This document shows, piece after piece, positions 62,306-64,000 of a stretch of DNA of 64,000 nucleotides. This DNA is from Homalodisca vitripennis (taxonomy: Eukaryota > Arthropoda > Insecta > Hemiptera > Cicadellidae), in the NCBI RefSeq assembly GCF_021130785.1, contig NW_025777640.1, positions 1 to 64,000 of the forward strand, written 5' to 3'. A model generated the notes under the pieces. That model was given only the letters and a program-made list of their open reading frames with translations. It searched no databases and was not told where the DNA came from. The translations under genes and the position numbers were made by a program. Positions within the stretch are counted from its first letter, which is position 1; each line of letters starts with the position of its first letter.

Positions 62306-63104
62306 TGTGGTAGGTTGACTTCGTTTGCCCAGTGGGAGGCGAAAGATCTTCTCTTGGGTTCGTGGCGAGGAAGGTTGTATAAACTTTTCAAAATAAAACA
62401 ACGGAGTCGAACTAATATATGATTTATTAAAATTAGCACACTCTTTGGATTAGATTAATAAAATAATTAGGTTTGATTAATACATAATTAAGAATTTAGA
62501 ATTTGGCTTCCGAAAAATTAAAATATGGATAGAGAGAGAGGGGGGGGGGCAGGGCCTAAGTTAACGTCTGTCGCGTTCCGCACAAGTTAGCCGACTCCCC
62601 GAGCATCACCTCAACATCGCCCGATCCTCCAGCTGCCAAGGCTCCGGACCAATCAGAGGGCGTTTCGTCTTAGGATAGTACTCTGACAGGTGCTGCCGCC
62701 TAGGCGATTCATTTAGTAATTAACGAAGTACATGGTGCTTTTAGAGTGCTCCAGGCCTGCGTACAACACAACTATTGCTGAGTTTCAGCGCATTCCGTAC
62801 ACGTGCCTGCGACAACACCGGTGTCGTCGCATCACCGCGGGCTTCAATTTAATGCATATACAGGGTGTGGCAGAACTCCTGTCCCTTTCTTCTGAAGTCC
62901 TGAAGTGGCCTTAACGCCTATATTTTCCTATATCAATCCGGATGGCACTTGATGTGTACGGCAGCATTGTTACATATTGTGGAGGTCTTACCAGTATAAA
63001 GGTGGTTAAAGTAATCACTAAAGTAACAATAAGACATTTTCGTAGTATTAGGTTAAACTAATGTATTTGTTAAACTTTTGGGGCGTTAACACCGAGGTGT
63101 CACA
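62306..63104. mobile_element. 799-bp insertion with LTR-like ends and ATAT target duplication
   Basis: The inserted segment begins TGTGGTAGGTTGACTTCG and ends ACCGAGGTGTCACA, flanked by ATAT at 62302-62305 and 63105-63108. The empty site is preserved in copy 1 (ATAT at 13364-13367), which proves insertion rather than deletion. TG...CA ends and a 4-base duplication fit a solo LTR of a Ty3/gypsy-like element. Inside are an (AG)n-G10 run (62531-62549), a CCAATCAGAGGGCG word (62650-62663) and a TATAAA near 62995. It has no coding domain; the 62732-62914 frame is unremarkable. A non-autonomous DNA transposon is the alternative. Confidence 0.7.
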
Positions 63105-64000
63105 ATATTATAGGTGACCATTATATTACATCATAAGTGCTTTGACTAAGTATACTATAGACTTCAAATTTAAAAATTGCAGGCGAAGGTGCGGGTAACA
63201 TCTATTAATATTATAAACGCGAGAGTGTCTTTGTTTGTTTGTATTGATTTCACGTGTAAACTATTCAACCGATCGTTCTAAATTTTACATCGGCATTCGA
63301 AACTGCCACGATTAACTGCTAGTGTATGAATAAAAACAATATTGGTTTTAGATACCTACATTTCCTACTACTTTCTTTGTACAGTTCCTGATACACTATA
63401 TTTCCGTGAAAACATCGCTTAACAATTACTTGGATGTTTTAACAATCGAAAGAACTAAGAGCTATCCCTCGTTAAGCATGCGCCTTCCAAAGCAAAGTAA
63501 AAATCAAGCCTTTTAGAGATCAAGGTTTGATTGTGTCCTGATGGCCACCGAGACTTGGCTTCTAGTTTCCTCTGTAGGAAGACCGGCACCGCCACCATTC
63601 ATCACCAGCGTCCCCCAGCCGATGACCTTGTCCCGTGAACTTGCCTCGCCAGACCAGGAACACGTACACGTGGCTCGACCTTACGAATTGCGCAATAATA
63701 AAGACTTTGTGAGCAGTGTTCCAAAAGGTCACTTCGCCATCCTCTGCCGTTGAGCCGACAAATTACTCCACGGATTGTTAAATAAAAGAAAGGTAGGTAA
63801 TTCAAAAATTTCCTATTGCGAAATCTACGGTAAATGACTCTTTTTGGATGATTAAGGACAAAAGAGGTGTATGTAAAACAATGTTTTCGGCTGAGCTCAA
63901 ACTGACATTGCCAACGAAATAGCTAGCCGAATAACATAATGATAATTGAGAGAATACAGCATTTTACGTAAACTCCACTTAGACCTACAGCTTATAAAAC

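Larger units (their letters stand above)
57941..64000 (+). repeat. Long direct duplication, copy 2 (runs off the window)
   Basis: Same-orientation counterpart of 8989-14265, 48,952 bases to the right of it. Homology is continuous from ATCCCGTACAT to the last base of the window, so the true right end is not seen. Differences are scattered substitutions, small indels, an extra 30-odd bases near 58590 and the 799-bp insertion at 62306-63104. Matching internal landmarks are the hydrophobic frame (59719-59910), the LINE-like tail (61700-62035), the AACGCG repeat (63180-63310) and a 70-codon frame (63541-63753 versus 13805-14017). A short frame at 57905-58159 spans the boundary and has no known domain. 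Confidence 0.85.

Overview
The window looks like nuclear DNA from an insect or related arthropod. It is strongly AT-rich, has long gene-free stretches and (TA)n microsatellites, and carries mobile-element families typical of insects: CR1-group and jockey-like LINEs, Ty3/gypsy, DD34D and DD41D mariners, and a Mutator-like relic. A hemipteran would fit, but I cannot name the species. I found no convincing host gene, tRNA, rRNA or CRISPR array. Almost everything that can be interpreted is mobile, virus-like or locally duplicated DNA.

Layout: 1-668 is an inverted copy of a repeat block found again at 42.1-44.0 kb, interrupted by a decayed Ty3/gypsy 3' end (about 669-2004). At 2.2-3.0 kb lie two broken virus-like coding relics, the first resembling a BRO-N domain. 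At 6.9-7.9 kb is an old repeat, followed by a Mutator-like transposase relic. 8989-14265 is the first copy of a long direct duplication whose second copy starts at 57941 and runs off the right edge. LINE relics sit at 14.6 kb and 15.45-16.19 kb. From 16.4 to 57.9 kb, about nine copies of one degenerate repeat unit all lie in the same orientation. They are interrupted by a CR1-group LINE (22441-26352), a mariner with about 630-bp terminal inverted repeats (28349-31482), and two shared remnants of a second mariner.

The most complete genes are selfish ones. The LINE has a 5'-truncated ORF1 with an SGNH-esterase domain, and an endonuclease/reverse-transcriptase ORF2 broken by one visible frameshift. 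The long-TIR mariner has a long transposase frame with all three catalytic aspartates, but a stop at codon 4 of the likely original start. Three nested events give relative ages: the LINE landed in an older repeat, an LTR-like 799-bp insertion occupies only one of the two long duplicate copies, and one mariner remnant was duplicated together with its flanks.

The best candidates for undescribed biology are the same-strand repeat array, the possible 49-kb tandem duplication containing it, the long-TIR DD41D element and the virus-like relics. Repeat boundaries were found by eye and are approximate to tens of bases unless terminal structure fixes them.
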